IMG/VR virus record: IMGVR_UViG_3300030116_000677
Span: 1 to 27,674 of that record
DNA: 27,674 bases
Reading direction: 5' to 3' (one strand)
Source of the DNA: a virus
The notes under the pieces were generated by a model. That model worked only from the letters and a program-made list of their open reading frames with translations. It made no database searches and had not been told where the DNA came from. Each line of letters begins with the position of its first letter. Positions within the stretch are counted from its first letter, which is position 1. The translations under genes and the position numbers were made by a program. This document shows, one piece after another, positions 7,125 to 13,432 of this stretch.

Positions 7125-7269
7125 TTTTTTCTTCCCACTCTTTGTAACCGTCTACGTATGCCTGATAGTGTGCATCACGTTTGTTGCGATCCCACCACCA
7201 CTCAGGCATAACATTATATCTTAATTGTTGTAAATTATTCCACTCTTGTTTGTTAAGCATTTCACTCAT
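7114..7269 (-). CDS. Small hypothetical protein, 51 residues
   Basis: This short frame runs from the ATG at 7267-7269 to a TAA at 7114-7116. It bridges the primase-helicase and nuclease genes, overlapping the former by eight bases and the latter by eleven. The protein is rich in aromatic and charged residues (MPEWWWDRNKRDAHYQAYVD, then YKEWEEKN) and has no membrane segment. Overlap on both sides is the same pattern as in neighbouring real genes. I do not recognise a family. Confidence 0.65.
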   Translation of the reverse strand: MSEMLNKQEWNNLQQLRYNVMPEWWWDRNKRDAHYQAYVDGYKEWEEKNDS

Positions 7270-8887
7270 CGTCGTCCTCCATGAATGGGTTAGCCACCTG
7301 AGTCATTCTACCAGTGTTAGAATCATAATGCAAGTAGCAAGCAATACCTGTCTCACCAGTGTACCTGTTCTTCAGGATACGGACGGTGGTGGTGTTAGCC
7401 TCTACCTCATCCTCTGCCTGTTGGTTGCGCTCAAGAGCAAGCACGGCATCAGACAGGTGTGCAATAGATGCAGACCCACGCAAGTGTGACAGAGTAATCT
7501 CACGGCCATCCTCATGCCCACGATCACCAGCGGGGCGGCGAAGATGTGATACAAGAAGCAAACCAATCTGTGTCTCCTCAACTAGAGAGCGTAGCTTGGT
7601 CATGAGGATGTCAATAGACTTACGCTCGTCACCATTGTCTTCTTGACCAGATACAAGAATAGAAAGGTGATCAAGAATAATCCACTTGGTGTTGAGAGCC
7701 TTTGCCATGTACCGCACACGGTTCAGAATCTCATCGTTGTCTATACTACCAAAGTGATCAAACACATAGAACCTGCCACTGCCAAGGGTCTTCTCTTGCC
7801 AATCGTCAAGCTGCTCTTGCGTGTACTGGTCACGAATCTCCTTAATGTATAGCCGTGCATTAGCTTCCACACTCATGAGATTGAACGCAGTCTGCTTGGT
7901 GTTCTCCTCCATTGCAAGGACGCCAATGTTCTCCTCAGTATTGTGCATCAGGTGGTACATTAGCTCACGCATGATACTGGACTTGCCCATGCCAGCGCCA
8001 GAGGTGAACGTAAGAAGTTCTCCGGTACGCATACCATAGGTCTTCTCGTTCAGCTTGGGCCAAGGATAAGGACAGGTCTGATTGTGCGTCTCTTCGTACA
8101 AGCTACGTCCAAGGTCAGCAAGGTTGATAATACCTGCCGGAGTGTAGGTCTGTGCGTTCCACCATGTCTGAACGAACTTCTCACGCTGACCAATCTTTAG
8201 ATACTCATTGGCATCCTTGAACTCAAGGTTCATGATCTTACACTTGTTAGGCTCAAACAGCTTTGCTACTGCCTGTTGTGCATCCCTACCTTGTTGATCA
8301 TTATCAAAGCATAGCACTACAGTATCAAACTTATTGAGATAATCTAATGCCTGACGGCAGTTCTTGAGTGCAGATTGTGCGCCATTCTTAATAGAAACCA
8401 CAGGCCACTTGGAACCAAGAAGCTGATAAGCACTCATGGCGTCAAGCTCACCCTCACATATGGTAATAAACTTACCAGCCTGACCAAAAATGTTCTGACC
8501 AAACAGCCCTGCCTCTGACAGATTACCCTCTGACCAGAACTGCTTGTCGCTGGTGCGGCGAAACTTCGTGCCAATATGATTGCTGTCTTTATCATAATAC
8601 TTATACATATGATCAGTAATCATATTACCTTCTTTGACAACTGATACACCATAACGCTTACAAGTTTCTGCGCTAATCTTACGATCAGGTATATCAGAAG
8701 TAATAAAGTTCTTAGGTTGCTTATTCATATTAACGATCTTCTTTGGTGCTTGTATATTTTGCATTTGATTTCCATTCTTGTATGGTCTGGCTTCGTCGCA
8801 ACTAAAACATTTAGTACCCCACTCGTAGTATGCCAGTGCATCAGATGATCCACAGTCAGGGCAGGGTTGGTGAGTTTTGTATTCCAT
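7262..8887 (-). CDS. T7 gp4-like primase-helicase
   Basis: This 541-residue bifunctional replication protein starts with a zinc ribbon (C9, C12, C27, C30). It continues with a TOPRIM primase core (ICEGELDAMSAY near 143-154, then LCFDNDQQGRD) and ends with a DnaB/RecA-type helicase. The helicase has Walker A SGAGMGKSS (near 295-303), Walker B WIILDHLSIL, and the SHLRRP and LRGSASI elements typical of hexameric helicases. The acidic end EDDDE resembles the T7 gp4 tail that binds the polymerase. It is close in size to T7 gp4 (566). The protein unwinds DNA and lays down primers at the fork. TCC-rich sequence on the plus strand gives a GGAGGA site upstream of the ATG, just beyond a large hairpin. 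Confidence 0.96.
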   Translation of the reverse strand: MEYKTHQPCPDCGSSDALAYYEWGTKCFSCDEARPYKNGNQMQNIQAPKKIVNMNKQPKNFITSDIPDRKISAETCKRYGVSVVKEGNMITDHMYKYYDKDSNHIGTKFRRTSDKQFWSEGNLSEAGLFGQNIFGQAGKFITICEGELDAMSAYQLLGSKWPVVSIKNGAQSALKNCRQALDYLNKFDTVVLCFDNDQQGRDAQQAVAKLFEPNKCKIMNLEFKDANEYLKIGQREKFVQTWWNAQTYTPAGIINLADLGRSLYEETHNQTCPYPWPKLNEKTYGMRTGELLTFTSGAGMGKSSIMRELMYHLMHNTEENIGVLAMEENTKQTAFNLMSVEANARLYIKEIRDQYTQEQLDDWQEKTLGSGRFYVFDHFGSIDNDEILNRVRYMAKALNTKWIILDHLSILVSGQEDNGDERKSIDILMTKLRSLVEETQIGLLLVSHLRRPAGDRGHEDGREITLSHLRGSASIAHLSDAVLALERNQQAEDEVEANTTTVRILKNRYTGETGIACYLHYDSNTGRMTQVANPFMEDDDE

Positions 8888-8899
8888 AAGTCCTCCATA

Positions 8900-8951
8900 T
8901 TAATTGAGCCTTAGTAGTTTCGTAGAAACTTCACTACTAAGACTCAATTAA
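8900..8951 (-). promoter_or_regulatory. Long stem-loop in front of primase-helicase
   Basis: The minus strand forms a 19-bp stem, TTAATTGAG-T-CTTAGTAGT against ACTACTAAG-G-CTCAATTAA, with one G-U pair. A short TTTC/GAAA stem sits inside. The hairpin starts two bases after the stop codon at 8953 and ends just before the ribosome binding site. It lacks a U-run, so it is more likely an RNA processing, stability or translational site than a terminator. Confidence 0.65.
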
Positions 8952-8952
8952 G

Positions 8953-9228
8953 TTACCACTTTCCTTCACTATACTTATGCAGATCGTCAGCTATCTCCTT
9001 TCGTTGCGCTATTAATTCTTTCTCTAATGATATAAGTGTTTCAATCTGATCCACTCTCTCTAGACTTCGCCATGCAGCTTTGAATGATGTTTCAATACGG
9101 CCACGATTTTTTGGCTTGTATACCTCAATAAGAATATCCATTTCTCTATCCTTTTTGGATTCTATAAACTCCTCTTGCATTTTTTTTGGTAAGATGCTGT
9201 ACGAGCCTTTCTCTGTTTCGTATTTCAT
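8953..9228 (-). CDS. Small hypothetical protein
   Basis: The protein has 91 residues from the ATG at 9226-9228, in a highly charged sequence. It begins MKYETEKGSYSILPKKMQEE, passes through MDILIEVYKPKNRGRIETSF, and ends in a helix (LISLEKELIAQRKEIADDL) that could form a coiled coil. The start is uncertain because the region overlaps the next gene upstream. An ATG at 9178-9180 would shorten the protein to 75 residues and reduce the overlap to 35 bases. The sequence holds no recognisable domain. It ends at the large hairpin before the primase-helicase. Confidence 0.6.
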   Translation of the reverse strand: MKYETEKGSYSILPKKMQEEFIESKKDREMDILIEVYKPKNRGRIETSFKAAWRSLERVDQIETLISLEKELIAQRKEIADDLHKYSEGKW

Positions 9229-9316
9229 CTTCGGCTTCTCTCTTCGTGCGAAAGCTTTGAACAACCACATCATCAAACTCTTTTTTTAGAAGTAATTTCC
9301 ACATAGTGTAACTCAT
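9146..9316 (-). CDS. Small hypothetical protein, 56 residues
   Basis: The ATG at 9314-9316 follows AGGTG by about nine bases and lies just past the upstream stop codon. A start at 9334 is also open. The sequence MSYTMWKLLLKKEFDDVVVQ, followed by SFRTKREAEDEI, resembles the common small phage fold with a beta hairpin and one helix, where TKREAEDEI forms the helix. No function can be given. The 3' half overlaps the next gene. Confidence 0.55.
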   Translation of the reverse strand: MSYTMWKLLLKKEFDDVVVQSFRTKREAEDEIRNRERLVQHLTKKNARGVYRIQKG

Positions 9317-9320
9317 AAAG

Positions 9321-9509
9321 TCAACACCTGTCATCGTAACATTTTTTCCAGATATCTTCCACGAAGGTTTCTTTGTCCTCCATTATCTCATCAGCCTCTA
9401 GTTTAGCCAATCGTCTGGACTCTTTGTTATCGTATCCTTCAGACCTATACTGTCCCACCAGTGAACGGAAGAGTTCTTTCCGCTCTTTCTGCCAAAGGTT
9501 CTTACTCAT
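9321..9509 (-). CDS. Small hypothetical protein, 62 residues
   Basis: The gene starts in a TAATG overlap with the preceding short gene, with AGAGG a little upstream. The protein is entirely helical in character and charged (KERKELFRSLVGQYRSEGY, then SRRLAKLEADEIMED). It ends with two cysteines in KKCYDDRC. I recognise no family. Confidence 0.6.
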   Translation of the reverse strand: MSKNLWQKERKELFRSLVGQYRSEGYDNKESRRLAKLEADEIMEDKETFVEDIWKKCYDDRC

Positions 9510-9679
9510 TAGTCTAAATCCTCTAAGTCTTTAAAAAATTGATCTCTATCTGAAACACTATTAACATTATATCCTGAATCTTTCATTAGCTGCCAGACTT
9601 CTTCAGAATAACCAAGACTTTTTCTTAACACATCTTCTTTCTGTAGACGGTGCCAATCAAAGTCGTAAACTTTTGTCAT
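9509..9679 (-). CDS. Small hypothetical protein, 56 residues
   Basis: The frame runs from the ATG at 9677-9679 to a TAA that shares one base with the next start (TAATG). The sequence begins MTKVYDFDWHRLQKEDVLRK, contains GYSEEVWQLMKDSGY, and ends in an acidic DLEDLD. The one-base coupling downstream and the 23-base overlap upstream match the packing of this cluster. The function is unknown. Confidence 0.6.
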   Translation of the reverse strand: MTKVYDFDWHRLQKEDVLRKSLGYSEEVWQLMKDSGYNVNSVSDRDQFFKDLEDLD

Positions 9680-9839
9680 CGTGTTCCACCCATTTATTAT
9701 TTGCTTCTGTTTGTTTTGCCTTTGCTAACTCTTGTCTTAGCTGTTTAATAGTATTTTCTTGCTCTTTTACTATTGATTTCAGTTGTTTGACGTGAGTGTT
9801 CAAGGTTTCCCAAGCTGATTGTAATTGTTTATCAGGCAC
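9657..9839 (-). CDS. Small coiled-coil protein
   Basis: This protein has about 60 residues if translation starts at the GTG at 9837-9839, which has GGAG six bases upstream. A TTG at 9851 directly after the lysin stop codon is also open but has no binding site. The middle, VKQLKSIVKEQENTIKQLRQ, has a clear heptad pattern, so a parallel coiled coil is likely. The C-terminus is polar. It could be an Rz-like or adaptor coiled coil, but no signal peptide or membrane segment is visible, so I assign no role. A consensus promoter overlaps its start. Confidence 0.5.
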   Translation of the reverse strand: MPDKQLQSAWETLNTHVKQLKSIVKEQENTIKQLRQELAKAKQTEANNKWVEHDDKSLRL

Positions 9840-9868
9840 ATTATACTCCAACTAATTGCGAATGTCAA
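9840..9868 (-). promoter_or_regulatory. Perfect consensus promoter inside the lysin 3' end
   Basis: The minus strand reads TTGACA (9868-9863), 17 bases, then TATAAT (9845-9840), a 12-of-12 match at the optimal spacing. It straddles the lysin stop codon. Transcription would start near 9832, downstream of the GTG proposed for the coiled-coil gene. It may therefore mainly serve the genes further on, including primase-helicase. Confidence 0.75.
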
Positions 9869-10322
9869 TATAAAAGATGTGATTACCTACCTGTCCAAGA
9901 GAAATAAAGTCCTCGTCTGATGCCCAGTATGGATGGACATAGGCAGCATGGTAGTGGGTAGCGCCTCCTGTTGTGCCAAGAAGAACACCCTGTAAGGCAA
10001 GCTCTGATGCACTGACAGCTTCTTGATAGGCTAGAACATTAGCTATATTTTCAGGCTTACCATCACACCAATATGAAAACTGACACTTGTTTCGTATTGG
10101 ATTACCCTTCCACTCCTTTGCCTGATGGACAACATCACACACATTGTTGGGATAACGCTCAGAGTCCACCCGTGCAAGAACAACATTAGCTACAGCAAGC
10201 TGTGCTATGAATGGTTCAGACCGTGCTTCAAAGTATACTGCTTCAGCTAAACAAGATAACTCATCAGCTTTTGCAGGTGTTATATATAATATACTTATTA
10301 GTAATATATATAATAGTTTCAT
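9852..10322 (-). CDS. SleB/CwlJ-type cell wall hydrolase with signal peptide
   Basis: This 156-residue protein begins with MKLLYILLISILYITPAKA, a typical cleavable signal peptide ending A-K-A, then DELSCLAEAVYFEARSEP. The mature domain is Hydrolase_2 (SleB-like). LAEAVYFEARSE holds the catalytic Glu, followed by LAVANVVLARVDSERYP, NVCDVV, KCQFSYWCDG and GGATHYHAAYVHPYWA. Such enzymes cut the glycan backbone of peptidoglycan. It is the most likely endolysin, exported by the host Sec system and so possibly not dependent on a holin. It is in the early-arm cluster, not with the head genes. An ATGA overlap links it to the upstream gene. Confidence 0.9.
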   Translation of the reverse strand: MKLLYILLISILYITPAKADELSCLAEAVYFEARSEPFIAQLAVANVVLARVDSERYPNNVCDVVHQAKEWKGNPIRNKCQFSYWCDGKPENIANVLAYQEAVSASELALQGVLLGTTGGATHYHAAYVHPYWASDEDFISLGQVGNHIFYIDIRN

Positions 10323-10516
10323 TGTAGCTTCTCTATTTTTATATTAAAGGGAAAACCTGTGGATAGTTCTCGTATGCCATGACACATTAGAAAAGCCACG
10401 GCATCTTCGTAGTGTTCAAATACATGTAGCTTTTCTTTTTCTTCGTCTATCATAGCATCAAAAGTATTTATATCTAATACAACATCATCTTCAGATTGAG
10501 TTATAATATAAGCCAT
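10319..10516 (-). CDS. Small hypothetical protein, 65 residues
   Basis: The start codon has AGGAG eight bases upstream, and the stop overlaps the lysin start (ATGA). The sequence MAYIITQSEDDVVLDINTFD, then VFEHYEDAVAFLMCHG, suggests a small alpha/beta fold with an acidic surface. It has no membrane segment, so it is unlikely to be the holin despite its position. I recognise no named family. Confidence 0.75.
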   Translation of the reverse strand: MAYIITQSEDDVVLDINTFDAMIDEEKEKLHVFEHYEDAVAFLMCHGIRELSTGFPFNIKIEKLQ

Positions 10517-10572
10517 TATGTTACTCCTGCAAATAATATATCAATAAGTATTCTAATAAAATCTAAATTCAT
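10516..10572 (-). CDS. Possible 18-residue leader-like peptide
   Basis: A tiny frame, MNLDFIRILIDILFAGVT, links two real genes by an ATGA overlap upstream (10569-10572) and a TAATG overlap downstream (10516-10518). It is hydrophobic. Its main role may simply be translational coupling, or it may be fortuitous; only the two exact overlaps support it. Confidence 0.3.
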   Translation of the reverse strand: MNLDFIRILIDILFAGVT

Positions 10573-10712
10573 CGTCCTTGTCCTCTATATCTTTTCCAAC
10601 TGCGGCGTTTGTGTTTGTTCTTGGGACGGGAAAGAGTTCCCGCCCCTATTGATGTACGCTTCTTGATCCGATGTAGTGTCGGGTCGTACTTGTTGTCTGT
10701 CTTCTTAGACAT
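10569..10712 (-). CDS. Small basic protein, 47 residues
   Basis: The ATG at 10710-10712 starts a very basic protein, MSKKTDNKYDPTLHRIKKRT, ending KNKHKRRSWKRYRGQGR. Its Lys/Arg-rich tail would bind nucleic acid well. Short proteins with this kind of RSWKRYRGQGR ending seem familiar from marine phages, but I cannot name a family from memory with certainty. It overlaps its upstream neighbour by eight bases. Confidence 0.7.
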   Translation of the reverse strand: MSKKTDNKYDPTLHRIKKRTSIGAGTLSRPKNKHKRRSWKRYRGQGR

Positions 10713-10866
10713 TTTGATTCTCTTTCATTTTAAGATTGAAACGTAGTTGATGTAGTTGTTGGATACACTCTGACAATCTGTCGCCGTTCTCTGTTTTTAC
10801 TGTACCATTTAATTGTAGCTGGCTCAGTATCTCTAGTGTTTCTTCTATTGCCTCAAGAGTTTTCAT
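10705..10866 (-). CDS. Small helical hypothetical protein, 53 residues
   Basis: The start is taken at the ATG at 10864-10866, which overlaps the preceding gene's end by 14 bases; a longer frame would cover most of that gene. The protein is helix-rich (KTLEAIEETLEILSQLQLNG, then RLSECIQQLHQLRFNLKMKE) with possible heptads. No function is recognised. Confidence 0.6.
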   Translation of the reverse strand: MKTLEAIEETLEILSQLQLNGTVKTENGDRLSECIQQLHQLRFNLKMKENQNV

Positions 10867-11071
10867 CGCCCCAATCCCTATAGCCTTGTTCAAATGTGGA
10901 CATCTCATGTTCAATCCATCCATTGAGTTCCTCAATATCAATGTCTTCAACATCAGTATCAAGAGCTATTAGCTCCATGTATTCCTCAACCATTGGGCGA
11001 CACCATGCGTCCCCTCCATAACGAAGAAACCTTTGAACATCCTCTATAGAATTAAACTCAGGTACATACAT
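10853..11071 (-). CDS. Small acidic hypothetical protein, 72 residues
   Basis: A strong ribosome binding site (AAAGGAGAG) lies five bases before the ATG. The protein is strongly acidic: MYVPEFNSIEDVQRFLRYGG, then MVEEYMELIALDTDVEDIDI, then EELNGWIEHEM. Strong negative charge in such early phage proteins can reflect DNA mimicry or inhibitor roles, but nothing here proves it. Confidence 0.7.
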   Translation of the reverse strand: MYVPEFNSIEDVQRFLRYGGDAWCRPMVEEYMELIALDTDVEDIDIEELNGWIEHEMSTFEQGYRDWGDENS

Positions 11072-11072
11072 G

Positions 11073-11300
11073 TTACTCTCCTTTAAGTTGTATATCTTTT
11101 AATGTGTACTCAGATAGTATACCATTAAACGTATTAGAAATCAAGCACAATCCGTTCATCACAGATGGTGCATTAGTCATAGTAAAAACCATAGCCGCCA
11201 TCAACGATTCCTCTGCTATATTCAAATCGTCTACGTCCTCCTGTTGTAGCAGTGTTAGCTCGTTGTAAACTTGGTCGAACACTTTCATTTCCATATTCAT
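11073..11300 (-). CDS. Small hypothetical protein, 75 residues
   Basis: The start MNMEMKVFDQVYNELTLLQQ has GAGGAAC directly upstream. The middle, SLMAAMVFTMTNAPSVMNGL, is moderately hydrophobic but not a clear membrane helix. The gene follows the SET-domain gene with a weak promoter-like sequence overlapping that gene's end. The function is unknown. Confidence 0.7.
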   Translation of the reverse strand: MNMEMKVFDQVYNELTLLQQEDVDDLNIAEESLMAAMVFTMTNAPSVMNGLCLISNTFNGILSEYTLKDIQLKGE

Positions 11301-11308
11301 GTTCCTCT

Positions 11309-11337
11309 ATTATATCATATAGTGCGTTCATTTGTAA
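11309..11337 (-). promoter_or_regulatory. Weak promoter candidate before the 11073-11300 gene
   Basis: TATAAT (11314-11309) is preceded 17 bases upstream by TTACAA. The -10 is perfect, but the -35 matches only half of the consensus, so activity is uncertain. It overlaps the end of the SET-domain gene. Confidence 0.4.
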
Positions 11338-11648
11338 TAATCCAATGTTAGTTCTTCACCTTCTTCAATATTTTGAAGAGTGAACAGGTTATAAATCTGG
11401 CAGTCGTCCCAATCATGAACTTGACGTAGCTCACAGTTAGGCTCCTCTGTATGGTTTAAATATCCACCAATGGGAGTTCTGATTAGGCCATAGAACATGG
11501 GTACGTTAATATGTGTTGCGCCTAAGTCTGTCTCTGCTGGAATGTCCATCGTGGCGAACACACCTAGCCCCTCTATATCACTTTCTCGTATTGTTATCTC
11601 CTCCGGTAAGGGCTTGTAATAAAAAGGATTGTAATCAGGTAGCATCAT
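11328..11648 (-). CDS. SET-domain protein (putative lysine methyltransferase)
   Basis: The protein has 106 residues from the ATG at 11646-11648, with GAGGA upstream; a start 27 bases further up is less likely. It shows the SET core: EGLGVFATMDIPAETDLG (cofactor-binding GxG and first strand), GGYLNHTEEPNCELRQ (equivalent to the NHSxxPNC pseudoknot motif), FTLQNIEEGEELTLDYYK (ending in the GEELTxDY motif with the catalytic Tyr). SET enzymes move a methyl group from S-adenosylmethionine to a protein lysine. At this size it is a bare domain, with no post-SET zinc site visible. The target in a bacterium or phage is unknown; ribosomal, DNA-binding or virion proteins are possible. Confidence 0.85.
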   Translation of the reverse strand: MMLPDYNPFYYKPLPEEITIRESDIEGLGVFATMDIPAETDLGATHINVPMFYGLIRTPIGGYLNHTEEPNCELRQVHDWDDCQIYNLFTLQNIEEGEELTLDYYK

Positions 11649-11802
11649 TTTCAATGTCCTCAAAGAATGGATCAAATACTAGTAAAGTATGCTCATATTC
11701 TTTAGCAGCCTTCTTAGTTTTGTGGTAGGTGGTTTGCCCATCAGAGTGTTGAGCCTTCCACTTTCTACCTTCTTTAGAAATAATTCTAAAACCTTCAGTC
11801 AT
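11635..11802 (-). CDS. Small hypothetical protein, 55 residues
   Basis: The frame from the ATG at 11800-11802, with AAAGGAA upstream, encodes MTEGFRIISKEGRKWKAQHS followed by DGQTTYHKTKKAAKEYE. A strand-strand-helix pattern with a basic N-terminal half suggests a small nucleic-acid-binding fold. It overlaps the SET gene start by 14 bases and its upstream neighbour by eight. The function is unknown. Confidence 0.65.
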   Translation of the reverse strand: MTEGFRIISKEGRKWKAQHSDGQTTYHKTKKAAKEYEHTLLVFDPFFEDIENDAT

Positions 11803-12013
11803 TTTTATATTCCTTTAATAACATATCTAATTGATCCATAGCTATATCATATGCTTCGCTTGGCGTCAACTGTTTTGTACCGGGGCGCACTGATCTTTTC
11901 ATTTTGTACTTCTCACCTACCGTGCGTACTTCTTGAAAGGTCCAGCTAGTATCCCAAGTTATCTTCCACTTGTCTCCACCAATTTCTATTTCTACGAAAT
12001 CAACTGTACTCAT
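11795..12013 (-). CDS. Small hypothetical protein, 72 residues
   Basis: The sequence begins MSTVDFVEIEIGGDKWKITW, a beta-rich start, and ends with a helix (SEAYDIAMDQLDMLLKEY). The start overlaps the upstream gene by 14 bases, and GGAG lies about 12 bases before it. I recognise no family. Confidence 0.7.
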   Translation of the reverse strand: MSTVDFVEIEIGGDKWKITWDTSWTFQEVRTVGEKYKMKRSVRPGTKQLTPSEAYDIAMDQLDMLLKEYKND

Positions 12014-12176
12014 CTACGATCTCCATGTTAGGTACGAACTTTACATCTGTAAACAACTGTAATTGAAAGTCTTTGTTATGCTCATCCGTAACAGTTACAG
12101 TCACAGTTTTGAAGGTTTGAAAGTCCTCTGTAGTTACTTTGATATTTTCTACGTTGTGTATTGAAAGTCTATTCAT
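12000..12176 (-). CDS. Small hypothetical protein, 58 residues
   Basis: The start ATG (12174-12176) is in a TAATG overlap with the previous gene. The protein is beta-rich: MNRLSIHNVENIKVTTEDFQ, TFKTVTVTVTDEHNKDFQLQ and LFTDVKFVPNMEI alternate like strands of a small barrel. No function can be assigned. Confidence 0.6.
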   Translation of the reverse strand: MNRLSIHNVENIKVTTEDFQTFKTVTVTVTDEHNKDFQLQLFTDVKFVPNMEIVDEYS

Positions 12177-12325
12177 TAGTCTATCTCCAACAGTTTTGAT
12201 TCGGTTCTACGTGCGGCCTCCGCATAAGTTTTAGGATCACCCTTCGGCCATCCACCTAACTCTAAATACTCTACATACATATCAAAGATATTTTCCTTTC
12301 GTATTTCGTTTTCATGATTACTCAT
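12176..12325 (-). CDS. Small hypothetical protein, 49 residues
   Basis: The ATG at 12323-12325 has GGAGAG upstream. The sequence MSNHENEIRKENIFDMYVEY, then LELGGWPKGDPKTYAEAARR, looks like a short helical protein with a W-P turn. It is coupled to the next gene by TAATG and follows the nuclease gene by three bases. I recognise no family. Confidence 0.6.
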   Translation of the reverse strand: MSNHENEIRKENIFDMYVEYLELGGWPKGDPKTYAEAARRTESKLLEID

Positions 12326-12328
12326 TGT

Positions 12329-12643
12329 TCACTCTCCATCTCTGGTGGTATTGAATTTTAGTTCGCCCGTATCCATATCAATATATACTATATCAATGTT
12401 TATACCTGTTTTAACAAGCCTTTTCTGCTTATCTGTCAAGCATCTATAGATTTTTGATCCGTCTTCCCTACGTGCCAGCTTCTTGCACTCAATATATTTT
12501 ATATCACCGTCCATGTTTATTGCTACGAAATCAATCGGACCCTGATTTGTTTCGTCAAATACATAGTATTCACGATCAACAAACCATTTCATAGCTGCTA
12601 GTTTACAGGATAAACCTTCTCTATGTTTTTGTAATTCACTCAT
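12329..12643 (-). CDS. Small PD-(D/E)XK nuclease, resolvase-like
   Basis: The protein has 104 residues from the ATG at 12641-12643, with GGAG six bases upstream. A helix (SELQKHREGLSCKLAAMKWF) precedes the core: NQGPIDFVAINMDGDIKYIE then CKK. This gives the D-(strand)-E-x-K triad of archaeal Hjc- and VRR-like nucleases, and a later IDIVYIDMD strand follows. Plausible roles are Holliday junction resolution or DNA repair during replication, like T7 gp3 in function. It has its own promoter. Confidence 0.7.
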   Translation of the reverse strand: MSELQKHREGLSCKLAAMKWFVDREYYVFDETNQGPIDFVAINMDGDIKYIECKKLARREDGSKIYRCLTDKQKRLVKTGINIDIVYIDMDTGELKFNTTRDGE

Positions 12644-12678
12644 ATCAATCTCCAAAAAACAGTCCTATAATGTAATAC

Positions 12679-12707
12679 ACTATAGCATATAGCTATATTT
12701 AAGTCAA
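12679..12707 (-). promoter_or_regulatory. Sigma70-type promoter for the small nuclease operon
   Basis: The minus strand reads TTGACT (12707-12702), a 17-base spacer, then TATAGT (12684-12679), a 10-of-12 match. It overlaps the last codons of the Gp88-like gene and leads into the nuclease gene. Confidence 0.8.
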
Positions 12708-13372
12708 CCTGCTATTGCTGACGCTTTCTTTTTACCTGTACCATGAGCAGGGAAGCCTACGATTACTTTACGGTCACGCTTCTCGCACAACATGCAATCC
12801 GAACATGATACATTATCTTTGTAGGTAGCAGGACATACCACAACCTTCCTGCCCTTTGGCGTCACTGTATTGGTTGTCTGTTCAATAGGTAACACAGTTG
12901 CCACAGGAGCTATGTCTAAATCGCATAGCTCGTCAGCATGATCTAAATTGTTGGCAGATACATTAACAGTGAAGCCTAAGTTATTCATACTATTGACTAT
13001 TATGGCATTCTGGAAGTTGTCCAATACGTCATAATGTGTGTATGTAAACCCACGTTTGCCTTCGTTAGCACGAGCAAGCTCCACACACTTGGTGCTGTCA
13101 AGGTCTTGTGTGTCACCCGGCAAGTCACCAGCTTGATTGTGTCGCCACTTGCTACCAGCAGGTAGGTCTCTGATCTTGCCAAGAAATGTAGGCCAATCGT
13201 CGCCACGCTCACCTTTGGTGACCTTGAGCCAGTGTAGTTTCAACGGCCCACTCTCCGCATAGCATCCATTATCTCTGAATGGACATGCGCTAGGACATGT
13301 TGTCGCAGTACTGGTAGTAACTGCCATTGGTCCTACCTTGCTGTTCTTTGATTTAGGTGTAATGTGATACAT
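12704..13372 (-). CDS. Gp88-like cysteine-rich phage protein
   Basis: The protein has 222 residues from the ATG at 13370-13372, with GGAGAG five bases upstream. It matches the mycobacteriophage Gp88-type family as I know it. Its motifs are NSKVGPMAVTTSTATTCPSA, CPFRDNGCYAESGPLKLHW, GERGDDWPTF, SKWRHNQAGDLPGD, RGFTYTHYD and NVSANNLDHAD, then VCPATYKDNVSCSDCMLCEK and VGFPAHGTGKK. Two clusters of cysteines (three near 27-38, four or more near 190-205) suggest a bound Fe-S cluster or zinc. The family is spread through phages and plasmids, and I know of no established function. A UACG-capped hairpin lies just upstream. Confidence 0.85.
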   Translation of the reverse strand: MYHITPKSKNSKVGPMAVTTSTATTCPSACPFRDNGCYAESGPLKLHWLKVTKGERGDDWPTFLGKIRDLPAGSKWRHNQAGDLPGDTQDLDSTKCVELARANEGKRGFTYTHYDVLDNFQNAIIVNSMNNLGFTVNVSANNLDHADELCDLDIAPVATVLPIEQTTNTVTPKGRKVVVCPATYKDNVSCSDCMLCEKRDRKVIVGFPAHGTGKKKASAIAG

Positions 13373-13397
13373 GGTTTCTCTCCATAGTTTGCACATA

Positions 13398-13423
13398 AGA
13401 TAGGACGCCGTAGCATCCTATCT
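13398..13423 (-). promoter_or_regulatory. UNCG-capped hairpin before the Gp88-like gene
   Basis: The minus strand forms an 11-bp stem, AGATAGGATGC with GCGTCCTATCT (one G-U pair), closed by a UACG tetraloop on a C-G pair. This is one of the most stable RNA loops known. No U-run follows, so it is probably a stability, processing or weak termination signal between two genes. Confidence 0.65.
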
Positions 13424-13432
13424 CTGTATAAA

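Noticed and set aside
7200-7225. A TATAAT-like box within the 51-residue gene
   Set aside because: No acceptable -35 element lies 16-18 bases upstream, and the region is A/T-rich coding sequence.
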